In this document: in pieces, positions 35,064 to 42,542 of the stretch
How positions within the stretch are numbered: position 1 is the first letter of the stretch
How the letters are laid out: each line of letters starts with the position of its first letter
NCBI RefSeq assembly: GCF_900163695.1
Contig: NZ_FUIC01000017.1
Location: 51,309-115,308, forward strand
Reading direction: 5' to 3'
Origin: Gulosibacter sp. 10
GTDB taxonomy: Bacteria; Actinomycetota; Actinomycetes; Actinomycetales; Microbacteriaceae
Length of the DNA stretch: 64,000 bases
The notes under the pieces: model-generated
The model's database searches: none
Seen by the model: the letters and a program-made list of their open reading frames with translations, nothing else
Told to the model about the DNA's origin: nothing
Translations under genes and position numbers: made by a program

Positions 35064-36182
35064 ATGCTGCAGAATCGCAAGCGCGCCGGGGCGCTGCTGG
35101 GCGTGGTGCTCGGCGCGATCGGGATGACCGGATGCGCGGCCCCCGACCCGGATTCCCCGCCGGTGGCAGCCGCGCTCGAATGGGTGCGGCACCTCTGCAA
35201 CGGCGACTACACGGAGGCGAACGCGCTCTCCTCGCACTTCCATCGCTTCGAGCAGGACTACCCGGATCAGGCAGCCCAGCTCGCACTCGCGGATGATCTG
35301 GGCGAGGAACGGCTCGACGAGCTGACCGAGGAGGGCATCGACACGACTCCGCAGCTCAAGGTCGCGGAATTCCTCTTCGCGGACGACGAAGAGGATCTCG
35401 CGATCGTCACGGTGACCGGGTCCTGCTTCGGCGAGACGTTCACGACCGAAGTCACGGTCAGCGATGCGGGGGATGGCCTGTGGTCTGCGGCGGATCGCAT
35501 CCCGACATGGAATGTCGGGGCACGATTCGTGATCGACGGCATCAGCCATCCCGCGGCGCCGGCGCAGGTGGAAACCGGGGCGAGGTTCCACGACCCGGCA
35601 GATCCGAGCAACCTGACGTGGATCCTGCCGCCCGGCGAGCACGCCGTGGCCTTCGAGGATCATTTCCTGCTCGAGCCCGTCCCGGAGCTGACGCTCGAAG
35701 TCGGCATGTTCGATCTGGATACGGAGTGGGAAGATCCGGTCCCCGCGACCACGGAACGAGTCGGCCCCGTCTTCGAGCAGTTCGTCGCCGATTGCGGAGA
35801 GGAGGGGGTCTGCCTCCTTCCGGCGAGCGCGGTCCGCGTCGACGGCGGACCTCTCGCCACGGAGGCCATCGCCCCGACCCCGGCCGCGTTCACGGAGGGG
35901 AGCCTCGAGTTCACGGGATCGGTGGCCGTGTTCGGTCTGACCTTCACCGATACGACGCTCACGGAACCGAATCCGTACCGGTGGACGATCGAGGATCCGC
36001 AGACGGGCACCGCGAGGGCGGATGCGCTCGGCGCCGAGATCGCCACGTTCCACTGCCCCACGGGCCAGACCTGCACGGTAACCCGCGAGGAGTTCTTCGA
36101 GGCGGCGCAGTCGCTCGACGAGGTCTACTTCGCCGAGGTCGACGGCGAGATCCGCGTGACCGAGCTCAGCGTCTCGGGCTGA
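35064..36182 (+). CDS. lipoprotein of unknown function
   Basis: 372 residues, ATG preceded by GGGAGGGG. Lipoprotein signal peptide with MTGC at the cleavage site (Cys about 24). After it comes a segment resembling a DUF4878/NTF2-like start (AAALEWVRHLCNGDYTEANAL), then beta-rich sequence with repeating motifs (AAPAQVETGARFHDPADPSNLTWILPP). Two further cysteine pairs (VADCGEEGVCLLP; FHCPTGQTC) probably form disulfides outside the cell. Function unknown. The stop is followed by the palindrome array. Confidence 0.78.
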   Translation: MLQNRKRAGALLGVVLGAIGMTGCAAPDPDSPPVAAALEWVRHLCNGDYTEANALSSHFHRFEQDYPDQAAQLALADDLGEERLDELTEEGIDTTPQLKVAEFLFADDEEDLAIVTVTGSCFGETFTTEVTVSDAGDGLWSAADRIPTWNVGARFVIDGISHPAAPAQVETGARFHDPADPSNLTWILPPGEHAVAFEDHFLLEPVPELTLEVGMFDLDTEWEDPVPATTERVGPVFEQFVADCGEEGVCLLPASAVRVDGGPLATEAIAPTPAAFTEGSLEFTGSVAVFGLTFTDTTLTEPNPYRWTIEDPQTGTARADALGAEIATFHCPTGQTCTVTREEFFEAAQSLDEVYFAEVDGEIRVTELSVSG

Positions 36183-36227
36183 GCGGCCCTCCGCGGCCGC
36201 GAGCGCTCGCGACGTGCCGCCCCCGCA

Positions 36228-36286
36228 CAGATGCGTCGAACTCTGTCGTTATAGGCGGCCGATAACCGCAATCTGCGACGCATCTG
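36228..36286. repeat. 59-bp palindromic element, copy 3
   Basis: Outer arms CACAGATGCGTCG / CGACGCATCTGTG, inner GTTAT / ATAAC; the stretch between outer and inner arms is asymmetric (ACTCTGTC against CGCAATCTG). Confidence 0.9.
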
Positions 36287-36361
36287 TGGAGAGTGACCAC
36301 GACCGAGGGGGCGCCCACGAACTGAGCGGCACCCTTCAGGGCCGGCACGATCGGGCGCGCA

Positions 36362-36420
36362 CAGATGCGTCGCAATCTGTCGTTATAGGTGACCGATAAC
36401 CGCAATCTGCGACGCATCTG
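36362..36420. repeat. 59-bp palindromic element, copy 4
   Basis: Outer arms extend to 16 bp (GCACAGATGCGTCGCA / TGCGACGCATCTGTGC, 36359-36423); inner GTTAT / ATAAC; asymmetric 7-base bubble between them. Confidence 0.92.
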
Positions 36421-36494
36421 TGCAGAGTGGCCACGGCTGAAGGACGGACGCGGACCAAGAGCGCCATGTCAGCGCCGACGCCGTCGAGCCCGCA

Positions 36495-36553
36495 CAGATG
36501 CGTCACGATCTGTCGCTATGGGCGCCGCATACCCGCAATCTGCGACGCATCTG
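36495..36553. repeat. 59-bp palindromic element, copy 5
   Basis: Left arm CAGATGCGTC then ACGATCTGTC; right arm intact TGCGACGCATCTG. The inner arm has GCTAT against ATACC, a decayed pairing. Confidence 0.9.
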
Positions 36554-36626
36554 TGGAGGTGACCGCGCTCGAGGACCGCCACCAGCCGAAGAGCGCCGCA
36601 ACGGCTCCGGCACGATCGAGCCCGCA

Positions 36627-36685
36627 CAGATGCGTCACAGTCTGTCGTTATGGATGCCGCATACCCGCAAAGTGCGACGCATCTA
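36627..36685. repeat. 59-bp palindromic element, copy 6
   Basis: Left arm CAGATGCGTCACA; right arm ends CATCTA rather than CATCTG, one mismatch. Inner GTTATGG against ATACC. Confidence 0.88.
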
Positions 36686-36759
36686 TGGAGAACGGCCACG
36701 ACCGGGGATGGAGGGGAACCGAAGAACGCCACGTCAACGCTGACGCGGTCCGGCCTGCA

Positions 36760-36818
36760 CAGATGCGTCGCACTTTGCTGTTATGGGTGCCGGATAACCG
36801 CAATCTGTGACGCATCCG
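36760..36818. repeat. 59-bp palindromic element, copy 7 (decayed right end)
   Basis: Left arm CAGATGCGTCGCA intact; right arm reads GTGACGCATCCG, with changes at the end. Inner GTTAT / ATAAC intact. It is the last unit of the array. Confidence 0.85.
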
Positions 36819-36954
36819 AGGGAGGCGAAGACAGCGGAAAGGGATCGAGGATGGTTCGGAGGGTGCGGACCCTCGCGGAACCGTCGCCGGCTCCGAGAAA
36901 CCACCGGCGCCGGGAAGGCCCGACAGCGCCCCCACGCTGCAAGCGGCCCGGCGC

Positions 36955-37265
36955 CGGTCCGAGGCGGGGACGGGCCAGAAGCACGGACGGACCGGCCCGA
37001 AGCAGGGACGGACCCGAGGCAGGCACAGCCCAGGACAAGCACGAACCCGGGACAGGCACAGCCCAGGACAAGCACGAACCCAGGACAGGGACGGACCCGT
37101 GGCAGGCACGGCCCGGGACAGGGACGGACCTGAGGCGGGGACGGGCCTGAAGCACGGACGGAACGAACCGAAGCAGGGGCGAACCCGGGACAGGGAAGGG
37201 CCCGGGCAAGGACGGACCCGAGACAGACACAGACCAAGCAGGAACAGACTCAAGACAGGCACGGC
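36955..37265. repeat. degenerate short repeat rich in GGACAGG/ACGGACC
   Basis: About 300 bases of diverged, mixed-length units such as GGACGGACC, CAGGCACAGCC and CAGGACAAGCACGAACC; the last pair recurs almost exactly at 30-bp spacing around 37025-37085. No frame is protein-like on either strand. Confidence 0.75.
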
Positions 37266-37307
37266 CCAGACGGCGAGCACTCCGAGACCAGGACCCCGGG
37301 CACGAGG

Positions 37308-37345
37308 AAGCGCCGCGCCCGGGAACGGATCCCGGCGCGCGGCGC
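37308..37345 (-). terminator. hairpin after fruA
   Basis: Stem AGCGCCGCGC-CCGGGA against TCCCGGCGCGCGGCGCT with one bulged base and a 5-nt loop, 22 bases after the fruA stop. No T-run. Confidence 0.6.
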
Positions 37346-37366
37346 TCTCGACGGCCGACAGGGCCG

Positions 37367-39382
37367 CTACGCGGCGACGGGCTGCACCGCGTCCGCCTTG
37401 CGCGTGAACTGCTTGAGCAGGATCACCGCGATGGCCGCCACGATCATGCCGACCACGACCGAGAGCGCGAACGCCCAGATCGGGTCCATCGCGAAGAACA
37501 CGAAGAAGCCGCCATGGGGCGCCCGCAGCGTGGTCTCGAAGGCCATCATCATGCCGCCGGTGACCGCACCGCCGAGCATCATCGAGGGGATGACGCGCAG
37601 CGGGTCGGTGGCCGCGAACGGGATCGCGCCCTCGGAGATGAACGCCGCGCCGAGCAGCCAGGCCGCGCGGCCGTTCTCCCGCTCCTGCGGGGTGAAGAGC
37701 CTTCCCCGCACGGCGGTGGCGAGCGCGAGCGCCAGCGGCGGCACCATGCCGCCGCCCATCACGGCCGCCATGATCATCATCGAGGACTCGGTGCCTGCCG
37801 AGAGCCCGGCGGTCGCGAAGAGGTAGGCCGCCTTGTTCACCGGGCCGCCGAGGTCCACGCACATCATGAGCCCGAGGATGACGCCCAGCAGCACCGCGGA
37901 GCCGCCCGTGAGGCCGTTGAGGAAGTCGGTGAGCACCTGCATGAGCCACGCCAGCGGCGCGCCGAGCAGCAGGTACATGAGCAGCCCCACCACGGCAGTG
38001 GTGAGCAGCGGGATGATCACGACGGGCATGAGGCCCGCGAGCCAGCGCGGGGTCTTCCAGCTCGCGATCCAGCCCGCGATCGCGCCGGCGAGCAGGCCCG
38101 TGACGAGACCGCCGAGGAAGCCCGCATCCACCGCCACGGCGACCGCGCCGCCGATGAAGCCGGGCGCGATGCCCGGACGGCCGGCGAGCGAGTAGGCGAT
38201 GTAGGCCGAGAGCGCGGGGACGAGGAAGCTCAGCGCGAGCCCGCCGACCGCCGCGAACACGGCGCCGAGGTAGACGAGCAGCCCGCCGTCGGGCAGGGAG
38301 GCCAGCGAGGAGTTCGCGAGGATGTCCTCGAACTCGTTGGTGATCTCGTAGCCGCCCAGGAGGAACGCGAGCGCCGTGAGCAGACCGCCCGCGGCCACGA
38401 ACGGGATCATGTACGAGACACCGGTCATCAGCGCCTGCTGGACGCGCTTGCCGATGCTGAGGTTGCCCTCGCCGCCCGAGCCGTCGCCGTCCTCGCCGCT
38501 GCCGCCACCGCCGATGCGGTGGCCCTTCGGGTCGTCGATGGCCGCGAGCGCGTCCTCGATCAGGCCGGCCGGGTCGTTCACGCCGCGCTTCACACCGCTC
38601 TCCACGCCGGGTTTGCCGGCGAAGCGGTCGCGGCCGCGCACGCCGACGTCGGTGGCGAGGATGACCGCATCCGCGGCCTCGATCTGCGCCGCGGGCAGAG
38701 GCTTGTACCCGCTCGAGCCCTGCGGTTCGACGATGACCTCGACGCCGCCGCGCTCCTTGCCCGCCTGCGCGATCGCATCGGCGGCCATGAAGGTGTGCGC
38801 GATGCCGGTGGGGCACGCGGTCACGGCGATGATGGTGCGGATCGGCCCGCCCTCCGCGGCATGCGCCGCGGCGTGCTCGGGCGCCGCATCCGCCGACGCG
38901 CCCGCGGCGGGCTCGGCGTCGGAGTCCTTGACCGCGTCCTCGACGAGCGCGACGACCTGCTCTGGCTCGGTGGCCTCGCGGAGCGCGGCGAGGAAGTCGG
39001 CGTGCACGAGCTTGCCGGCGAGGCGGGCGAGCAGCACGAGGTGGTCGTCGTGGGCGCCGTCGGGCGCGGCGATCATGAAGGCGAGGTCGGCGGGCCCGTC
39101 CGCGGAGTCGAAGTCGACCGCGGGCTTGAGCCGCACGAAGGCGAGCGTGGCCTGCTTCACCGCGGCCGAGCGGCAGTGCGGGATCGCGATGCCGTTGCCC
39201 ATGCCGGTGGCGCCCTGCTCCTCGCGGGCGAGCGCGTCGGCGGCGAGGCCCTCGGCGTCGGCGCGGCCGCTCGCGGCCACGAGCGCGGCCATCTCGCGGA
39301 TCACATCCTGCTTCGTGGCCCCGAGGTCGATATCGAGCTGGACGAGCGCCGGGGTGATGATCCCTGACGATGTTGCGGTCAT
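37367..39382 (-). CDS. fruA: PTS fructose-specific EIIABC
   Basis: 671 residues in one chain: EIIA at about 1-150 with phospho-His69 in GIAIPHCRS, EIIB from about 180 with Cys190 in VTACPTGIAHTFMAADA, a Gly-rich linker at about 295-310, and EIIC with about nine or ten helices (SYMIPFVAAGGLLTALAF; GFLGGLVTGLLAG). It imports fructose and phosphorylates it to fructose-1-phosphate, which FruK uses. The ATG at 39382 overlaps the fruK stop (ATGA). Phosphate comes from HPr, whose gene is not here. Confidence 0.95.
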   Translation of the reverse strand: MTATSSGIITPALVQLDIDLGATKQDVIREMAALVAASGRADAEGLAADALAREEQGATGMGNGIAIPHCRSAAVKQATLAFVRLKPAVDFDSADGPADLAFMIAAPDGAHDDHLVLLARLAGKLVHADFLAALREATEPEQVVALVEDAVKDSDAEPAAGASADAAPEHAAAHAAEGGPIRTIIAVTACPTGIAHTFMAADAIAQAGKERGGVEVIVEPQGSSGYKPLPAAQIEAADAVILATDVGVRGRDRFAGKPGVESGVKRGVNDPAGLIEDALAAIDDPKGHRIGGGGSGEDGDGSGGEGNLSIGKRVQQALMTGVSYMIPFVAAGGLLTALAFLLGGYEITNEFEDILANSSLASLPDGGLLVYLGAVFAAVGGLALSFLVPALSAYIAYSLAGRPGIAPGFIGGAVAVAVDAGFLGGLVTGLLAGAIAGWIASWKTPRWLAGLMPVVIIPLLTTAVVGLLMYLLLGAPLAWLMQVLTDFLNGLTGGSAVLLGVILGLMMCVDLGGPVNKAAYLFATAGLSAGTESSMMIMAAVMGGGMVPPLALALATAVRGRLFTPQERENGRAAWLLGAAFISEGAIPFAATDPLRVIPSMMLGGAVTGGMMMAFETTLRAPHGGFFVFFAMDPIWAFALSVVVGMIVAAIAVILLKQFTRKADAVQPVAA

Positions 39383-40383
39383 GATGGGGTTCCTTTCACG
39401 ACGCCCGGTTCGGGCGGGTCACTGGGGTTCGAGTCGGCGAGCGCGCGCACCGGCGTGCGTTCGAGGTCGAGGTCTGCGGGAACGGGGATGCCCGTGCCCT
39501 CGAGGGATGCGGCCGCGGAGCCGTAGGCGACCGCGCGGCGGAGCGCCTGCGGCTCGGCCTCGCCGCGGGCGCGGGCGATGAGGTAGCCGGCGAGGCTGCT
39601 GTCGCCCGCCCCGACGGTGGAGCGGGGCACGATCGGCGGCGGGGAGGCGAACCAGGCGCCCTCGGCCGTCGCGAGCACCGCGCCCGCCGCGCCGAGGGTG
39701 AGCAGCACCGCGCCGGCGCCCCGCTCGACGAGCCGGCCGGTGGCCTCGAGCGCCTCCGCGAAGTCGCCGCGCTCGGCGGCGGCCTCGAGCCGGTCGCCGT
39801 CGCCGCCGACGAGGGAGGCGAGCTCGTGCGCGTTGGGCTTCATGAGATCGGGCAGATGCTCGGCCCCTGTGAAGGCGGCGAGCGGCGCGCCGGAGGTGTC
39901 CACGGCGATCCTGGCGCCGAGCTCGCGCAGCCTCGGCACGAGGCGCACGTACCAGTCCTCCGGCAGCCCGGGCGGCAGGGATCCCGCGAGCACCACCCAG
40001 TCCGCCTGCGCGGCGAGGTCGAGCACGGCGGCCTCGAGCGCCTCCGCGCGCTGGCCCTCGAGCGGGGCGCCGGGGGCGTTGAACTTCGTGGTGGTGCCGT
40101 CGGGCTCGACCACGGTGAGGTTCACCCGCACGTCCTCGGCGGGGGTCCGCCTCGAGTCGAGGCCGAGGGCGGCCACGCCCGCGGCGAAGGGATGCGCCTC
40201 GGGCGCCGGGTAGACCGCCACGGTCTCCACCTCCGCCGCCCGCAGCGCTCGCGCGACGTTGATGCCCTTGCCCGCCGAGATGTCCCCGGGGGCGCCGGTG
40301 CGGTGCACCTCGCCGCGGACGACGGCGCCGTCCACGGCGATCGTGCGGTCGATGCTCGGATTGGCGGTGACGGTGACGATCAC
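39379..40383 (-). CDS. fruK: 1-phosphofructokinase
   Basis: 334 residues of the PfkB sugar kinase family, starting with GTG that overlaps the regulator stop (GTGA). MIVTVTANPSIDRTI opens the protein, GDISAGKGINVARAL is the first PfkB signature and STVGAGDSSLAGYL contains the catalytic Asp. It phosphorylates fructose-1-phosphate to fructose-1,6-bisphosphate. Middle gene of the fru operon. Confidence 0.94.
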   Translation of the reverse strand: MIVTVTANPSIDRTIAVDGAVVRGEVHRTGAPGDISAGKGINVARALRAAEVETVAVYPAPEAHPFAAGVAALGLDSRRTPAEDVRVNLTVVEPDGTTTKFNAPGAPLEGQRAEALEAAVLDLAAQADWVVLAGSLPPGLPEDWYVRLVPRLRELGARIAVDTSGAPLAAFTGAEHLPDLMKPNAHELASLVGGDGDRLEAAAERGDFAEALEATGRLVERGAGAVLLTLGAAGAVLATAEGAWFASPPPIVPRSTVGAGDSSLAGYLIARARGEAEPQALRRAVAYGSAAASLEGTGIPVPADLDLERTPVRALADSNPSDPPEPGVVKGTPS

Positions 40384-41147
40384 GGCAGGCTCACCTCCAC
40401 CCCGGCGTCGTCGAGCGCTTCGCGCAGTTCGTGTGCGGGCTGTTCGTCGGTGATGATCATGTCGACCTCCTCGAGTGCGGCGAACCGGTGGACGAGTTCC
40501 CGCTCGAATTTCGATCCGTCGGCGAGGACGACGGCTCGGCGCGCGGAGCGGACGATCGCGCGCTTCGTGGCGGCTTCGAGCTGGTCCGGGGTGCTGAACC
40601 CGTGCGACACCGAGACGCCGTTCGTGCCGAGGAATGCGAGGTCGAAGCGCATCGACTGCAGCTTCTGCACCGCATCCGGGCCGACCAGCGCGCGCGTGAT
40701 GCCGCGCAGCGTTCCGCCGACCACCTCGAGCTCCCGGCCCGCCTCGCTGAGGGCGGTGGCGGCGGGGATGGAGTTGGTGAGGACGGTGAGGTCGTGCTCG
40801 CCGCGGGCCGCGAGCAGCCGCGCGAGGGCGAGCGTGGAGGAGCCCGCGTCGAGGAAGACGGATGCGCCGGCCGGGATGAACGCGAGCGCGTGCTCGGCGA
40901 TCGCGCGCTTGGCCTCGGCGTGCTGCTCGATCCGCGCCTTGAGCGTGGACTCGATGGTGGATCCCGAGCCGACCGGGACCGCTCCGCCGTGGACGCGGGT
41001 GGCCTTGCCGGAGTGCTCGAGGAAGGTGAGGTCGCGGCGGATGGTCTCCTCGGTGACCCGGAACTCGCGCGCAAGCGCGGCGACGCGGACCCTTCCCTGC
41101 TCCCGCAGGCGACCCGCGATGAGGTCGTGGCGCTCCGTGGCGTGCAT
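40380..41147 (-). CDS. fruR: DeoR-family regulator of the fructose operon
   Basis: 255 residues from ATG 41147 (GGAG ten bases upstream); upstream in-frame ATG codons give an N-terminus unlike the family. The winged helix MHATERHDLIAGRLREQGRVRVAALA ... VTEETIRRDLTFLEHSGKATRVHGGA is typical DeoR, followed by the sugar-phosphate-sensing domain (VFLDAGSSTLALARLL; LTNSIPAATAL; FLGTNGVS). It probably represses fruK-fruA and itself and is released by fructose-1-phosphate, as in relatives. First gene of the operon. A symmetrical site lies at 41216-41251. Confidence 0.9.
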   Translation of the reverse strand: MHATERHDLIAGRLREQGRVRVAALAREFRVTEETIRRDLTFLEHSGKATRVHGGAVPVGSGSTIESTLKARIEQHAEAKRAIAEHALAFIPAGASVFLDAGSSTLALARLLAARGEHDLTVLTNSIPAATALSEAGRELEVVGGTLRGITRALVGPDAVQKLQSMRFDLAFLGTNGVSVSHGFSTPDQLEAATKRAIVRSARRAVVLADGSKFERELVHRFAALEEVDMIITDEQPAHELREALDDAGVEVSLP

Positions 41148-41215
41148 TATTCCGCGCTCCATTGCTCGTATCGAGGCGACTTCCGCGTCGCCTGCGGCCA
41201 GCCTACCCCGAACCG

Positions 41216-41251
41216 ATGTGGGAAACAACAAAAACCCACACATTCCCACAT
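41216..41251. promoter_or_regulatory. candidate FruR operator
   Basis: ATGTGGGAA at 41216-41224 and TTCCCACAT at 41243-41251 form a perfect 9-bp inverted repeat. Another CCCACA at 41235 and CCCA at 41257 repeat the half-site at about 10-bp steps. It lies about 70-100 bases upstream of fruR and also upstream of yccF. Operator function is inferred. Confidence 0.55.
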
Positions 41252-41311
41252 TCCATCCCACCCGTCCGGCCCGCGGCACGATCGCGCCGGATGCTCTGGC
41301 AGGATGAGGGC

Positions 41312-41707
41312 ATGCGGCTGCTGCTCAACATCATCTGGCTCGTCCTCGCGGGCTTCTGGCTGTTCCTCGGCTACATGCTGGCGGCCCTGATCATGTGCGT
41401 GCTCATCATCACGATCCCCTGGGGCATCGCCGCCGCGCGCATCGGCCGCTACGCGCTGTGGCCGTTCGGGCGCGAGGTCGTGCAGCACCCCAGGAGCGGC
41501 CTCGGCTCGCTGCTGGGCAATATCGTCTGGGTGGTCTTCGCCGGCTTCTGGCTCGCGATCGAGCACATCGTCACCGGCGTGCTGCTCTGCATCACGATCA
41601 TCGGCATCCCGTTCGGCATCGCCAACTTCAAGCTCGTGCCGGTGGCGCTCATGCCGCTCGGCAAGGAGATCGTGCGCTCGCGGGGGCGCGGCGCGTTCCT
41701 GCCCTGA
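41312..41707 (+). CDS. yccF: YccF-domain inner membrane protein
   Basis: 131 residues with GAGGG before the ATG. Two internal repeats of the YccF/DUF307 pattern are visible: LLNIIWLVLAGFWLFLGY ... TIPWGIAAARIGRYALWPFG and LLGNIVWVVFAGFWLAIEH ... GIPFGIANFKLVPVALMPLG. Each has two hydrophobic helices. Function in the membrane is not established. It is divergent from fruR. Confidence 0.9.
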   Translation: MRLLLNIIWLVLAGFWLFLGYMLAALIMCVLIITIPWGIAAARIGRYALWPFGREVVQHPRSGLGSLLGNIVWVVFAGFWLAIEHIVTGVLLCITIIGIPFGIANFKLVPVALMPLGKEIVRSRGRGAFLP

Positions 41708-41716
41708 GGCCCGCGC

Positions 41717-42406
41717 TCACCGCGAGTAGGCGTTGCGGTACCAGTGCGCCGCCGCGGCCCGGCTCGGCGAGGCCGTCTTGTGGAAGATGCTGCGCAGGTG
41801 GGTGCGGAGCGTGCTCAGCGCCATGTCGAGCGAGTGGCAGATCTCCTTGTCGCTCATCCCCAGCGTGAGCATCCGAGCCACCTCGTGCTCGCGCTTGGTG
41901 AGCTCGATGCCGGTCTCGGCCGCCGAGGGCCACAGGCGCTGGATGAGATCGCCGACCCGCTGCAGGTGCAGCACGTCCCCGCCCTCGAAGGGCCCGCGGT
42001 CGGGGCTGCGCCAGAGCCGCAGGTCGATCGAGCCCGCGCCCGGCGACTGCGGGAAGTAGTTCATGCCGAAGTACATGTCGCGGCGGCGCAGGAAGTCGTG
42101 CACGAACTCGTCCATCTTGCGCTCGGGGAAGACGACGGCCGTCGCGCGGCGCCGGTTGCAGAGCTGCGGCGTCAGCCAGTCCACGCTGCGGAAGTGCTCG
42201 TCGTAGGCGGAGAGGAGGTCGTCGGCCCCGTTCACGGCGATGGGCCGCGCATACGGGCCCGTCTCGTCGGCGGTGTAGGAGACGAACACGTCGGCGCGGA
42301 AGAGGTCGAGCAGGAGCTGGCCGAGCCGGGCGCGATGCTCGTCGCTCGGCGGCCCCTCCAGGAGCAGCTCGATCAGCTCGCCGTCGAGCCTCTTCGCGTC
42401 GTTCAT
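41717..42406 (-). CDS. LuxR-family transcriptional regulator
   Basis: 229 residues. C-terminal GerE-type helix-turn-helix at about 166-225: LTKREHEVARMLTLGMSDKEICHSL then LSTLRTHLRSIFHKT. The N-terminal ~155 residues (FRADVFVSYTADETGPYARP; DEHFRSVDWLTPQLCNRRRA) look like a small ligand-sensing domain, GAF/autoinducer-like, not a phospho-receiver. It is divergent from the MFS-amidase operon, which is its likely target; an amide or the product acid could be the signal. Converges on yccF with ten bases between. Confidence 0.86.
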   Translation of the reverse strand: MNDAKRLDGELIELLLEGPPSDEHRARLGQLLLDLFRADVFVSYTADETGPYARPIAVNGADDLLSAYDEHFRSVDWLTPQLCNRRRATAVVFPERKMDEFVHDFLRRRDMYFGMNYFPQSPGAGSIDLRLWRSPDRGPFEGGDVLHLQRVGDLIQRLWPSAAETGIELTKREHEVARMLTLGMSDKEICHSLDMALSTLRTHLRSIFHKTASPSRAAAAHWYRNAYSR

Positions 42407-42420
42407 GGATCAAGTATTGT

Positions 42421-42477
42421 GCGCCCGCGCGGGCGCGTAAAGGGGCGGGCCGCACCTCATCATTATTGACGATCGTC
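42421..42477. promoter_or_regulatory. palindromes in the LuxR/MFS divergent promoter
   Basis: GCGCCCGCGCGGGCGC at 42421-42436 is a perfect 16-bp palindrome, and GACGATCGTC at 42468-42477 a perfect 10-bp one, both in the 136-base gap between the LuxR gene and the transporter. Either could be the regulator's site; in this GC-rich DNA the first could also be chance. Confidence 0.35.
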
Positions 42478-42542
42478 GCCGGCGCCCGTGTTCGCAAGAC
42501 TCGAGTACCACGTCCTCACTCGCATGGAACAAAGGAGTCGCC

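Larger units (their letters stand above)
36226..36822. repeat. tandem array of five ~133-bp units, each with one 59-bp palindrome
   Basis: Palindromes start at 36228, 36362, 36495, 36627 and 36760, steps of 134, 133, 132 and 133. The roughly 74-bp spacers are diverged copies of one another: most open with GTGGAGAGTG-like sequence and CCACGACCG, carry GAAGAGCGCC-like text mid-way and end with CGAGCCCG before the next palindrome. The array therefore arose by tandem duplication and later drift. Confidence 0.9.
36183..37366. other. 1.2-kb repeat-filled region between convergent genes
   Basis: No credible gene. It contains five 59-bp palindromes in a regular array (36226-36822), a degenerate G/C/A-rich repeat (36955-37265) and the fruA terminator hairpin. 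Open frames here encode copies of the palindrome in translation and should not be annotated. Confidence 0.85.

Noticed and set aside
36166..36810. Small open frames with repeated RRICDAS-like peptides
   Set aside because: They are translations of the 59-bp palindromes; the same peptide appears on both strands because the element is palindromic.
36226..36822. CRISPR array
   Set aside because: Repeats are 59-bp palindromes, too long, and the ~74-bp spacers are related to one another rather than unique. No cas gene is in the window.
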